DNA from: Mycolicibacterium sediminis
GTDB taxonomy: Bacteria; Actinomycetota; Actinomycetes; Mycobacteriales; Mycobacteriaceae
Direction: 5' to 3'
Assembly (NCBI RefSeq): GCF_010731735.1
Contig: NZ_AP022588.1
Span: 372,001 to 436,000, forward strand
Length of the DNA stretch: 64,000 bases
Part shown: positions 54,277 through 62,700 of the stretch, one piece after another
Layout: each line of letters begins with the position of its first letter
Numbering within the stretch: position 1 is the stretch's first letter
The notes under the pieces: generated by a model
What the model saw: only the letters and a program-made list of their open reading frames with translations
What the model was told of the DNA's origin: nothing
The model's database searches: none
Program-made: the position numbers and the translations under genes

Positions 54277-54945
54277 GTGCGATCGGTGCGGGTGTACAGC
54301 GGGATGTCCGCCGAGGAGCGTCACCGGAACAGGCGCACGCGTCTCATCGAGGCCGCGATGGAGTTGATCGGCACGCACGGCGTTGCCGCCGCCACGGTGA
54401 CTGCCGTATGCGCTGAGTCCGGCGTGACGTCACGCTACTTCTATCAGCATTTCCCTGACAGAGACGCCCTCTTGCGAGCTGTCTACCAGCAGCTCTACGC
54501 AACCTTCCAGGAGGTGATAGTTGACGCGATCCCCGATGCCGGCGCCCCACCCGAGGTGCTCGCGTACGCGCCGATCCGCGGGCTGGTCAGCATGATCAAC
54601 AACGATCCTCGACTGGGTCGGATCTTGTTCGTGGAATCTGCAACGGAGCCGCTGCTTCGGGAGTTACGCAGCGACATGATGACCGGTTTCACCGACCTCG
54701 TATTGCGTGAGGCCAGACTTCACCTTGACATCGCCGACTCCGCAGTGGGCGTTGCCCATTTGGCCTCGACATTGGGCGTGGGTGGGTTATTCGAAGTCTT
54801 GCGCCGCTGGCTCGACGGAGAACTCGAGTTCACCACCGATGAACTCGTTCAGCACTGCGCAGGTTTCCTGGGCAGCCTCGGCAGCTATGTGCTGCTGCAG
54901 AACGCAGTCGAGTCGGCCACGACCAAAGCCAAACCTCAGAGCTAG
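54277..54945 (+). CDS. TetR family transcriptional regulator
   Basis: 222 residues from GTG 54277. HTH: RRTRLIEAAMELIGTHGVAA, ATVTAVCAESGVTSRYFYQH, FPDRDALLRAVYQQL. The C-terminal domain holds RGLVSMINNDPRLGRILFVE. It is divergent from the PF10118 gene, with a 7-bp-arm palindrome between, and converges on another TetR gene at its 3' end. Its recognition helix TSRYFYQHF is related to that of the TetR at 55036 (NDRYFYEDF), suggesting a common subfamily. Confidence 0.87.
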   Translation: MRSVRVYSGMSAEERHRNRRTRLIEAAMELIGTHGVAAATVTAVCAESGVTSRYFYQHFPDRDALLRAVYQQLYATFQEVIVDAIPDAGAPPEVLAYAPIRGLVSMINNDPRLGRILFVESATEPLLRELRSDMMTGFTDLVLREARLHLDIADSAVGVAHLASTLGVGGLFEVLRRWLDGELEFTTDELVQHCAGFLGSLGSYVLLQNAVESATTKAKPQS

Positions 54946-55035
54946 CTTCTGGCGCCTCCCGGCCGCGCTTCGCGAATGTCGAGGTGCCTCCGCTTGCTTC
55001 ATTCCGGACTGAACACTGAACGCCGCTGTACAACA

Positions 55036-55677
55036 TTAGAGGCCAGCGTCGTCGACCAAATAACGTTCGGCGAGCGTCTCGGCAAGCCGACTCGTGTGCT
55101 CCACGATCTCCCCCTGGATGACGTCAAGCAAACCTGCATGCCATGCGGTGATCAATTCGACGAAGCCACCAACGGCCACCAGTGTGTCCATTCGAAGGGC
55201 GGTTTCATCGGCTTCCGGCCTCAGGTGTGGCTCACTGGCTGCGATCACCAGGTGTGTCGCCTCCTGCAGTGCGACAGCGCGCCGATCCTGAAGCGGGGAA
55301 CTGCCCACGTGTTGAGCCAGTAGAATCTTCGCCCTGCCCGGATCCTCTGCAATCCGGTCGACCACCGCGGCGATGGTCACGCGGATGGTCTCCATCGGCG
55401 GCTGCCCGATGCGTTCTGCGAGCGTCGCAGAAACCTCACCGAGCATCTCGTTGCGCACGCCGTCCCATGCAGCGACAAGTAACTCGTCGCGGGTCTTGAA
55501 GTCTTCGTAGAAGTAACGGTCGTTCAGGCCGGTTTTGGCGCACACTCCTCTCATCGTGACTGCTGCCCAACCGCTTTCACTCCAGATTTCCGTCGCGGCA
55601 TCAATGAGGCGCTGACGGCGCTCCGCCCGGCGTTCAGCACCGGTACGCCCGCCCCATCTCTTCGACCGCGTCCGCAC
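55036..55677 (-). CDS. TetR family regulator, divergent from MmpL gene
   Basis: 213 residues from GTG 55677. The frame continues to 55731, but that stretch contains a perfect operator (55715-55734), so the shorter form is preferred. HTH: RRQRLIDAATEIWSESGWAA, VTMRGVCAKTGLNDRYFYED, FKTRDELLVAAWDGVRNEML. The C-terminal domain is complete. A frameshifted relative survives at 36087, next to the same half-site sequence. It is divergent from the MmpL transporter gene (56051). Confidence 0.85.
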   Translation of the reverse strand: MRTRSKRWGGRTGAERRAERRQRLIDAATEIWSESGWAAVTMRGVCAKTGLNDRYFYEDFKTRDELLVAAWDGVRNEMLGEVSATLAERIGQPPMETIRVTIAAVVDRIAEDPGRAKILLAQHVGSSPLQDRRAVALQEATHLVIAASEPHLRPEADETALRMDTLVAVGGFVELITAWHAGLLDVIQGEIVEHTSRLAETLAERYLVDDAGL

Positions 55678-55714
55678 ATGTCCATCTTGGCAAACCACAG
55701 TAGGTCGCAACAAT

Positions 55715-55734
55715 CTGGTGGCATCCGCCACCAG
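55715..55734. promoter_or_regulatory. Palindrome CTGGTGGC-ATCC-GCCACCAG
   Basis: Perfect 8-bp arms about 38 nt upstream of the TetR start at 55677. A further half-site GTGCCACC lies at 55745-55752. The same half-sites occur by the TetR remnant at 36 kb. Likely autoregulatory operator. Confidence 0.6.
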
Positions 55735-56050
55735 TGGGGGCGCGTGCCACCATAGGACTCCGCGGAGGGCAGCGCTTGACGATCAGAACGCTCGGACTTC
55801 GAGTTCTCAGAGACGTGGCAGCGGCTGTCGTCATTCCTGCTCCCAGCAGTGATCGTGCGGCACTGGCGAGGGTGGCGGTAGGAGGCGCCCTGCACGCCGT
55901 GCAGGTATTCGTGGCCGACTGGCCCGCTGCAATCCCGTGGGGAGTCGACTCATGACGCTCTTGAGCGAGGCCACCACCGGTCGCCGTCACCACTTGCACT
56001 ACGTGCGGTAGCGTACCGATACCGGCAGTATCGCTACCAGTGGAGGCCAA
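55735..56050. other. 316-bp region between TetR operator and MmpL gene
   Basis: An open frame with GTG near 55734 (73 codons) has some hydrophobic text but no family match and is not called. The right end is the MmpL promoter, with the palindrome at 56007-56038. Confidence 0.35.
56007..56038. promoter_or_regulatory. Nested inverted repeats upstream of MmpL (CGATAC-CGGCA-GTATCG)
   Basis: Core CGATAC-N5-GTATCG at 56017-56033 has perfect arms. Outer arms GGTAGCG (56007-56013) and CGCTACC (56032-56038) are also perfect. It lies 12-44 nt before the MmpL start. The core equals the palindrome at 6712-6728 in half-site and spacing. Confidence 0.6.
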
Positions 56051-59000
56051 GTGACCGACGGCAGTGCAGATGCCCCAAGCCAGGCCAAGCGGCCTGGTCG
56101 GCGCGCCAACGGATCCACCGACCCGGCCGACACTCGCGAGTACAGCGAACGGTTGGCGACCCTGGCCCGGTTCACCCTCCGACACAAAGCGCTCGTCATC
56201 GGGGTATGGCTAGGTGCCGCGGTGGTTCTCGCGCTGCTGTTCCCACAGCTGGAAACCGTGGTTCGCCAACAGTCGGTGGACCTCATTCCTCGCGACGCCC
56301 CGTCCTTGCAGACGGTTGACCGCATGAGCGCCGCGTTCGGCGAAGAAGGCTCGAAAACCATGGTGTTCGTCGCCATGGAAGACCCCACTGGCTTGACTCC
56401 AACTGCACGGCAGCGCTACGGCGAACTCGTGCGCCGGTTGCAGGCCGAGGGCGACCACGTCCTGCTGGTGCAGGACCTGCTGGCCGATCCGATTACCGAA
56501 GCTCAGGCAGTCAGCGCCGACCGCAAAGCCTGGTATCTGCCCGTCGGTGTCACCGGCACCCTCGGAGACCCCACGGCAGCCGAATCCTTGAACGCGGTGC
56601 GCGACATCGCCGCGGAGGTGTTCACCGGATCGACCACGACCGTCCAAGTGACGGGACCACCGGCGACCTTCAGCGACATGATCGCCTCCGCCGAGCACGA
56701 CCTGCTGCTGATCTCAATCGCTACCGCCGGCGTGATCGCCCTGATCTTGCTGATCGTCTACCGGTCAGTGTTCACCGCGCTGTTGCCACTGCTGGTAATC
56801 GGGTTGAGCCTGGCGGTTGGGCGCGGCGTGCTATCCGCCCTCGGCGAGATGGGCATGCCGGTCTCCCAGTTCACCGTCGCATTCATGACGGCGATCCTGC
56901 TCGGCGCCGGAACTGATTACACAGTTTTTCTGATCAGCCGGTACCACGAGCAGCGCCGCGCCCAAGTACCCGCTGATCAGGCGATCATCCACGCCACCGC
57001 CAGCATCGGGCGCGTCATCCTGGCGTCCGCCGCCACCGTGGCACTCGCGTTCTTGGCCATGGTCTTCGCGCGGCTCAGCGTCTTCGCCGCCCTGGGCCCC
57101 GCGTGTGCCATCGCCGTGCTGTTCGGATTTCTGGCGACCGTCACCCTGCTGCCACCCGTGCTGTCGCTAGCCGCCAAACGCGGCATCGGTGAACCCAAAT
57201 CCGATCGCACCCGCCGCTACTGGAACAGCGTCGCCGTCGCCGTGGTCCGCCGTCCGGTGCCACTGCTGATCGTCAGCCTGGCCATCCTGCTCGCCCTATC
57301 GGCAGCCGCTGCGACCATCAAAATCAGCTACGACGACCGCAAGGGACAACCAGACACCACGGCCAGCAACCAGGGCTACCAACTTCTGGACCGCCACTTC
57401 CGCAAGGACGTCGTCATCAGCGAGTTCCTCGTCGTAGAGAACCCGACCGACATGCGGACCGGGAGGGGGCTGGCCGATCTCGACGAGATGGCCTCTCGCG
57501 TCTCCCAGATCCCTGGCGTCACCAGGGTGTCCGGAGTCACCCGCCCCACCGGGGAGCGCCTCGACCAAGCGGAACTGGCCTGGCAGAACGGCCAGATCGG
57601 CGACAAAATGGCCAGCGCGGTCGCCGAGGGCAACTCACGCAAAGACGACCTCGCCAAACTCACCGGCGGCGCCGACCAGCTCGCCGACGGCCTCGCCCAA
57701 CTCGATGGCACGGTGCGCACCGCCCTCGCGCCACTGGCCGGAATCCTCACCCAAGCTCAATCCGCGGGAACTCAGGTCAACCAGTTCCGCCCACTGCTGC
57801 AACAACTTTCCGCCACCGCCCCCGCCGTCGACCAAGCCATCCAATCCGGCCCAGGACTGCGACCGCTGGCCAACCAGGCGCAGAACGCGATCACCCAGCT
57901 CGATCCACTCGTGGGCGCGCTCAACACCTCACCGTGGTGTGCCGCCACCCCGCAGTGCGCCCAAATTCGTGACCAGGTGAAGATTTTGGTCAGCCTGCGC
58001 GACAGCGGATTCTTCGACCAGATCGCCGACCTCGGGGACCGCTACGATCCCGCGACCAATGCCACCGTTGGTGGCACCCTCGCCAACGTCCAGAACGCAG
58101 TCGCCTCGCTGGACAAGGCATTCGGAGCCCTGGGTGATCCCGACGACCTGGCCACCAACCTCCGCCGACTACAGGAGGGAATCGGACAGCTGGCCTCCGG
58201 CGCTCAAGCACTCGCGACCGGTGTCCGCACCCTGGCCGACAGCAACATCGAAATGCTGTCCGGCATGAGCCAGATCGCCACCCAACTACAGAATTCCTCA
58301 CGCGCAGCGGCGGACTCCGACTCCTCGAGCGGTTTCTACTTGCCCGCTAATGCATTCGAGAACCGGCAATTCACCGACGTTGCCAAGCAATTCCTCTCAC
58401 CGGACGGCAAGACCGCGCGGTTCATGATCGAAAGCAGCCACGACCCTTACAGCGTCGAAGCCATGGAGCTCGCCAGCCGCATCACCGACACCGCCAACAC
58501 CGCACGACCCAACACGTCGCTCGCCGACGCCACCGTATCCGTCGCCGGCTTCCCCGCCGTCAACTCCGATATCCAACGATTCCTATGGGCCGACTTCGCA
58601 CAACTGGCCGTCGCCACCATAATCATCGTCGGCGTCATCCTGGTCCTACTGCTGCGCGCACTCCTGGCACCGCTCTACCTACTAGGCACCGTCGTGCTCA
58701 ACTACCTCGCTTCGCTCGGCATCGGCGTTGTGGTATTCCAATGGGGACTGGGCTACGAAATCGCTTGGCCCGTACCATTACTGGCATTCATCATCCTCGT
58801 CGCCGTCGGCGCCGACTACAACATGCTGCTCGTCTCACGGCTCCGCGAAGAATCCGGGACCAACATCCGCGTCGGCGTCCTGCGCACCGTGGCAAACACC
58901 GGAGCCGTCATCACCTCAGCTGGTCTGATATTCGCGGCCAGCATGTTCGGCCTCATGGTCGGCTCAGTCGCCATCATGATCCAAGCCGGCCTCATCATCG

Positions 59001-59134
59001 GCTTCGGATTGCTGCTCGATACCTTCCTCGTGCGCACCCTCACCGTGCCCGCTATCGCCACACTGTTACGCGAAGCCAGCTGGTGGCCCACCAAACCAAC
59101 AGCCCCGCGACGTGGTGAGCCCATCGTCGGCTGA
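56051..59134 (+). CDS. MMPL/RND family transporter
   Basis: 1027 residues from GTG 56051 (GGAGG upstream). A first membrane helix lies at ~48-66 (VIGVWLGAAVVLALLF), then a large extracytoplasmic loop, a bundle of five helices at ~220-375 with GAGTDYTVFLISRYHEQR, a second loop with coiled-coil-like repeats (~430-790), and a second bundle with GADYNMLLVSRLREE. This is the standard MmpL layout with proton-relay Asp-Tyr pairs. It exports a lipid, siderophore or drug-like compound; the substrate is unknown. No MmpS gene is adjacent. Regulation by the divergent TetR or by a factor binding CGATAC repeats is inferred. Confidence 0.92.
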   Translation: MTDGSADAPSQAKRPGRRANGSTDPADTREYSERLATLARFTLRHKALVIGVWLGAAVVLALLFPQLETVVRQQSVDLIPRDAPSLQTVDRMSAAFGEEGSKTMVFVAMEDPTGLTPTARQRYGELVRRLQAEGDHVLLVQDLLADPITEAQAVSADRKAWYLPVGVTGTLGDPTAAESLNAVRDIAAEVFTGSTTTVQVTGPPATFSDMIASAEHDLLLISIATAGVIALILLIVYRSVFTALLPLLVIGLSLAVGRGVLSALGEMGMPVSQFTVAFMTAILLGAGTDYTVFLISRYHEQRRAQVPADQAIIHATASIGRVILASAATVALAFLAMVFARLSVFAALGPACAIAVLFGFLATVTLLPPVLSLAAKRGIGEPKSDRTRRYWNSVAVAVVRRPVPLLIVSLAILLALSAAAATIKISYDDRKGQPDTTASNQGYQLLDRHFRKDVVISEFLVVENPTDMRTGRGLADLDEMASRVSQIPGVTRVSGVTRPTGERLDQAELAWQNGQIGDKMASAVAEGNSRKDDLAKLTGGADQLADGLAQLDGTVRTALAPLAGILTQAQSAGTQVNQFRPLLQQLSATAPAVDQAIQSGPGLRPLANQAQNAITQLDPLVGALNTSPWCAATPQCAQIRDQVKILVSLRDSGFFDQIADLGDRYDPATNATVGGTLANVQNAVASLDKAFGALGDPDDLATNLRRLQEGIGQLASGAQALATGVRTLADSNIEMLSGMSQIATQLQNSSRAAADSDSSSGFYLPANAFENRQFTDVAKQFLSPDGKTARFMIESSHDPYSVEAMELASRITDTANTARPNTSLADATVSVAGFPAVNSDIQRFLWADFAQLAVATIIIVGVILVLLLRALLAPLYLLGTVVLNYLASLGIGVVVFQWGLGYEIAWPVPLLAFIILVAVGADYNMLLVSRLREESGTNIRVGVLRTVANTGAVITSAGLIFAASMFGLMVGSVAIMIQAGLIIGFGLLLDTFLVRTLTVPAIATLLREASWWPTKPTAPRRGEPIVG

Positions 59135-59222
59135 CGGCTCCTGCAAGACCTGAAACACCCCCTTCCGAGGGCGCATGAGTTGCGCGATGTCCGCAAGAGC
59201 CACACCTGCGAGGGCGACAGGC

Positions 59223-60569
59223 TCACGTCGTCAGGTTCAGGTTCTGGGCCTCTGTGTATTTGTCGTCGATGAGGACGACGGCGCGGTCGGGTTGGTCGAT
59301 GAGTGATGCGGCGATGGAGGAGCGGTAGCCGGAGGCGCAGTGCACCCAGACTTCACCGGTGGGGACGTCGCCGACGCGGCCGGGTAGTTCATGCAGGGCG
59401 ATGTTGAGGGCGTTGGGGATGTGGCCGTTGTCGTATTCGTCGGCGCGGCGGACGTCGAGGACAGTGATGTTGGGGTTGTCGATCTCGGTGGCGAGGGCGG
59501 CGAAGTCGGCGACGCGGTAGCTGCGCAGCGGGGTGTCGTGGGCCAGGGTGTGGACGTCTCCGGTAGCGGAGCCGGTGAGGTTGTCAACGCCGATGCGGGC
59601 GAGTTCGCGTCGCGCCTCGAGGATTTGGTCGTGGTCGTCGCCGATGAGGGTGAGCGGGGCGCCCCAGGTGTAGAGCCAGCCGAGGTAGGCGACGAAGGAT
59701 CCTGAGAGTTCGAAGCCGAGGGTGCCGGCGAGGTGTCCGGCGGCGAAGGCGGTGCGGTTGCGTAGGTCGATGACCCAGTCGCCGGCGTCGATCCGTCGAC
59801 GCAGTTCCTGGGGGTCTACCGGTGTCGGCAGTGACAGGTCGACGGGGGCGGGGCCGCGGCTGTTGATGACGCCCATGTGGGCGTAATAGGTCGGATATTC
59901 CGAGAGCCCAGCGATGAGTTCCTCGACGTAGGTCTGTTCGTCTTGAGTGAGTGCAGGGTTGGTGGTGCGTTGTTCGGCGATGGTGGAGGAGTCGCCGGTG
60001 GCGGGGCTGGAGGAGCAGAAGCTGCCGAAGCCGTGGGTGGGATAGACCGCGGTGGTGTCGGGCAGTTCAGCGGCGAGGCGACGCACCGAATGGAACTGCG
60101 CGTGCGACAGGGTTTCGGTCTGGTCGCTGCCGAGCAGGTCAGTACGCCCGGTGGTGCCGTGCAGCATGGACCCGCCGGTGAATACACCGTGCACCGTGCC
60201 GGCGGCGTCCTGCAGCACGTAGCTGACGTGGTGATGGGTGTGGCCAGGGGTGTGCAGGACGCGGAGCTGGATGGGCCCGGCGTCGATGGTGTCTCCGTCG
60301 GTGACGGCGTGTCGCTGGTAGTCGACGTCGTCGCCGGCGGGCACGACGTACACCGCGCCGGTCGTGCGGGCCAGTTCCAGGCCGCCGGTGAGGTAATCGT
60401 TGTGGATGTGGGTTTCGAGTACGTGGGTAATCTGCACGCCGTGGTCGGCGACGAGGTCGAGTACCCGGTCGATGTCGCGTTGCGGGTCGATCACCACCGC
60501 GGTGTCACCGTGGGTGATCAGGTAGCTGCGGTCTCCGAGACCGGAGGTTTCGATGATGGACACGTCCAT
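59223..60569 (-). CDS. Persulfide dioxygenase-rhodanese fusion protein
   Basis: 448 residues from ATG 60569 (AAGGAG upstream). The N-terminal metallo-beta-lactamase domain has ETHIHNDYLTGG (H54, H56, D58) and TPGHTHHHVSYVL, as in ETHE1-type persulfide dioxygenases. Two rhodanese domains follow. The first (DWVIDLRNRTAFAAGHLAGT) lacks a catalytic Cys, with DDHDQ in its place. The second has VHCASGYRSS with Cys411. The enzyme would oxidise glutathione or low-molecular-weight persulfides to sulfite and handle sulfane sulfur. Last gene of the CstR operon. Confidence 0.9.
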   Translation of the reverse strand: MDVSIIETSGLGDRSYLITHGDTAVVIDPQRDIDRVLDLVADHGVQITHVLETHIHNDYLTGGLELARTTGAVYVVPAGDDVDYQRHAVTDGDTIDAGPIQLRVLHTPGHTHHHVSYVLQDAAGTVHGVFTGGSMLHGTTGRTDLLGSDQTETLSHAQFHSVRRLAAELPDTTAVYPTHGFGSFCSSSPATGDSSTIAEQRTTNPALTQDEQTYVEELIAGLSEYPTYYAHMGVINSRGPAPVDLSLPTPVDPQELRRRIDAGDWVIDLRNRTAFAAGHLAGTLGFELSGSFVAYLGWLYTWGAPLTLIGDDHDQILEARRELARIGVDNLTGSATGDVHTLAHDTPLRSYRVADFAALATEIDNPNITVLDVRRADEYDNGHIPNALNIALHELPGRVGDVPTGEVWVHCASGYRSSIAASLIDQPDRAVVLIDDKYTEAQNLNLTT

Positions 60570-60622
60570 GAGATGAACTCCTTGTTCGAATTGGGGGTGG
60601 GGTGTCACGTCGGTGTTGTGCC

Positions 60623-61396
60623 TCAATGCAGGAGCAGGGTGTCGACGAGGACGTAGGCCGCGACCACGAAGACGAGGTAGGCGAACCAGTGCTGGAGGCG
60701 GGTGTTGTTCAGTTTGGTGCCGAGCTGCCCGGCGATCAGCGAGCCGGCTACCGCGGTAGCGACGAAGGCTGCGGTCACCGACCAGTTGATGGTGGCGTCC
60801 TGAGCGTGCGAGGCGATGCCGGCCGCGGAGTTGGCGGTGATGATCAGCAAGGAGGTCCCCACCGCGATCGGCATCTCCACGCCCAACATGATCACCAGCG
60901 CGGGAATGATGAGGAATCCGCCGCCCACGCCGAACAGGCCGGTGAGCAACCCGACAACAGCAGCAGCGGGGATCGAGCGCGGTGCGCAGCGGCGCCAGTT
61001 GATCCCGCCGTCAGCGATCTCGCACGCGCCGCCGGTGTCGTCGGCGTCGGTCAGCATGCGGATCCCGGCGACGACCATGACCACGGCGAACCCCACCATG
61101 ACGACCGTTTGCGGTAGGTGGTCACCGATGGCGGAACCGGCGAACGCGGCCGGGATGCCGGCAAGGGCGAACACACCCGCCAGCCGCCAATTGACCTGCC
61201 CGGCAGAAATTTTGGGTAGCGATCCCACCGCGGAGGCCACCGCGATTACGATCAGCGCGATGAGCACGGCCTGTTGGAAGTCCAGCCCAAGTGCATAGAC
61301 CAGGGCCGGGATGGCCATGATGGACCCGCCCCCGCCGAGCAAGCCCAGCAGGACCCCGATGACCGCCCCGAAAGCCAGCGCCAGCGCGATGGTCAT
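60623..61396 (-). CDS. TauE/SafE family sulfite/sulfur anion exporter
   Basis: 257 residues with about eight membrane helices. The two internal repeats start with GVLLGLLGGGGSIMAIPALV and GLLTGLFGVGGGFLIIPALV, the TauE signature. The cytoplasmic loop between them is short and acidic (DADDTGGACEIADGG). TauE proteins move sulfite, sulfoacetate or similar anions. In this operon export of sulfite made by the persulfide dioxygenase is the obvious role. Lies 53 nt upstream of that gene and 33 nt after the DUF302 gene. Confidence 0.9.
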   Translation of the reverse strand: MTIALALAFGAVIGVLLGLLGGGGSIMAIPALVYALGLDFQQAVLIALIVIAVASAVGSLPKISAGQVNWRLAGVFALAGIPAAFAGSAIGDHLPQTVVMVGFAVVMVVAGIRMLTDADDTGGACEIADGGINWRRCAPRSIPAAAVVGLLTGLFGVGGGFLIIPALVIMLGVEMPIAVGTSLLIITANSAAGIASHAQDATINWSVTAAFVATAVAGSLIAGQLGTKLNNTRLQHWFAYLVFVVAAYVLVDTLLLH

Positions 61397-61429
61397 CGGT
61401 GCGGGGACGGCATCGGAGTCTGTGGCTGT

Positions 61430-61840
61430 CTAGCTGGCCGCGGTCTGCTGCAGCGAGGCGATCGCCGCTTGCAACTTCTCGGCGGCGTCGTCGGCGACCT
61501 CCCGCAGCCCGGGCGCATTAGACATTTGCACCATGACCTGCGGATCCATGGCATCGACGATGATGGTGTCCGCGTCGTCGGGGTCGGTGCGCACCGCCAC
61601 ATTGCAGGGCAGCAGCAACCCGATCTGTCGATCGCAGGTCACGGCGCGGTGCGCCAGCGGTGGATTGCACGCACCCAGGATCAGGTAGTTCTCCATGTCC
61701 TCACCGAGTTTGGCCTTCAGTGTGGCCTTCATGTCGATTTCGGTGAGCACACCGAAACCCTGCTCGGACAACGCCGTACGCGTGCGCGCCACCGCGTCGT
61801 CGAATGTCGTGCGCAGTGTCGTCGACAAGGCGTATCCCAT
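61430..61840 (-). CDS. DUF302 domain protein
   Basis: 136 residues. The DUF302 pattern is clear: ALSEQGFGVLTEIDMKATLK, YLILGACNPPLAHRAVT (Cys in GACNP) and LLLPCNVAVRTD. DUF302 proteins are small and often occur in sulfur or heavy-metal operons; function is not settled. Here it lies between the CstR-like repressor (22 nt) and the TauE exporter. The conserved Cys residues could bind persulfide or metal. Confidence 0.85.
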   Translation of the reverse strand: MGYALSTTLRTTFDDAVARTRTALSEQGFGVLTEIDMKATLKAKLGEDMENYLILGACNPPLAHRAVTCDRQIGLLLPCNVAVRTDPDDADTIIVDAMDPQVMVQMSNAPGLREVADDAAEKLQAAIASLQQTAAS

Positions 61841-61862
61841 CTCTCACTCCCTTCTCAATAGG

Positions 61863-62168
<306 letters not shown>

Positions 62169-62196
62169 CTACAGCGCCGACCCCACTTTCAATACT

Positions 62197-62212
62197 ATAC
62201 CCCGTAGGGTAT
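62197..62212. promoter_or_regulatory. CsoR/CstR operator ATACCC-CGTA-GGGTAT
   Basis: Perfect 6-bp arms, 65 nt upstream of the repressor start. The TACCC...GGGTA pattern is characteristic of CsoR/CstR operators. Controls the persulfide operon. Confidence 0.75.
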
Positions 62213-62232
62213 CTAGCGGCGAACGACTTTCC

Positions 62233-62700
62233 TGCCGCGTAGTTCTTCCGCAGTGACGGGGACTTGGGTGAACAGTCCGGCGTAATCAGTTGGGAGGTGA
62301 CGGCGTGGGCGGCGATCGCGACGCTAAGCAGCCACAGGCGTGCATAGACCGAGCGGCGCCTCGGTGCGGGGTCGGGCCGGCGATGACCCCGGCGCACAGG
62401 TAGCCCACCAGCAGGAAGTGCAGGTCAATGAGGGCGTGCAGTGCGGGGCTGTCGCTGGCGGCGGCGTAGAGCGGGGTGAAGCAGAGCGCGGCCAGGCCGC
62501 GCCGATGGTCAAGGTGAGCGTGACGATCGGGTCGGGCCAGGATGTGGGCGAGCCAACGAACGCAGGATGCGGCCGATCTCTTGGCCGTGCCGCCGCGGGA
62601 TCGAACGCAGCAGCAGGGTCATCGGGGCACCGAGCACCAGGGCCAGTGCCAGTGCCAGTGCCAGTGCCAGTGCCAGTGCCAGTGCCAGTGGTGCGTACAT
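62233..62700 (-). pseudogene. CtaG-like cytochrome oxidase assembly protein fragment (minus strand)
   Basis: Reading the minus strand with at least three frame changes gives CtaG-type membrane-protein text: VLGAPMTLLLRSIPRRHGQE near 62640, CFTPLYAAASDSPALHALID, LHFLLVGYLCAGVIAGP, then RRRSVYARLWLLSVAIAAHA and finally a GLFTQVPVTAEELRG stretch ending at about 62233. The N-terminal part is missing and the C-terminal part is on the opposite strand at 62719. The first helix is filled by a Leu-Ala repeat made by a hexanucleotide repeat. Clearly non-functional. Confidence 0.7.

Noticed and set aside
55734-55955. Plus-strand 73-codon frame between TetR and MmpL
   Set aside because: Overlaps the operator at 55715-55734 at its start, has no good ribosome site and no family match.
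62643-62690. Hexamer array considered as a CRISPR or protein-coding repeat
   Set aside because: No spacers; simple tandem slippage repeat within a broken gene.
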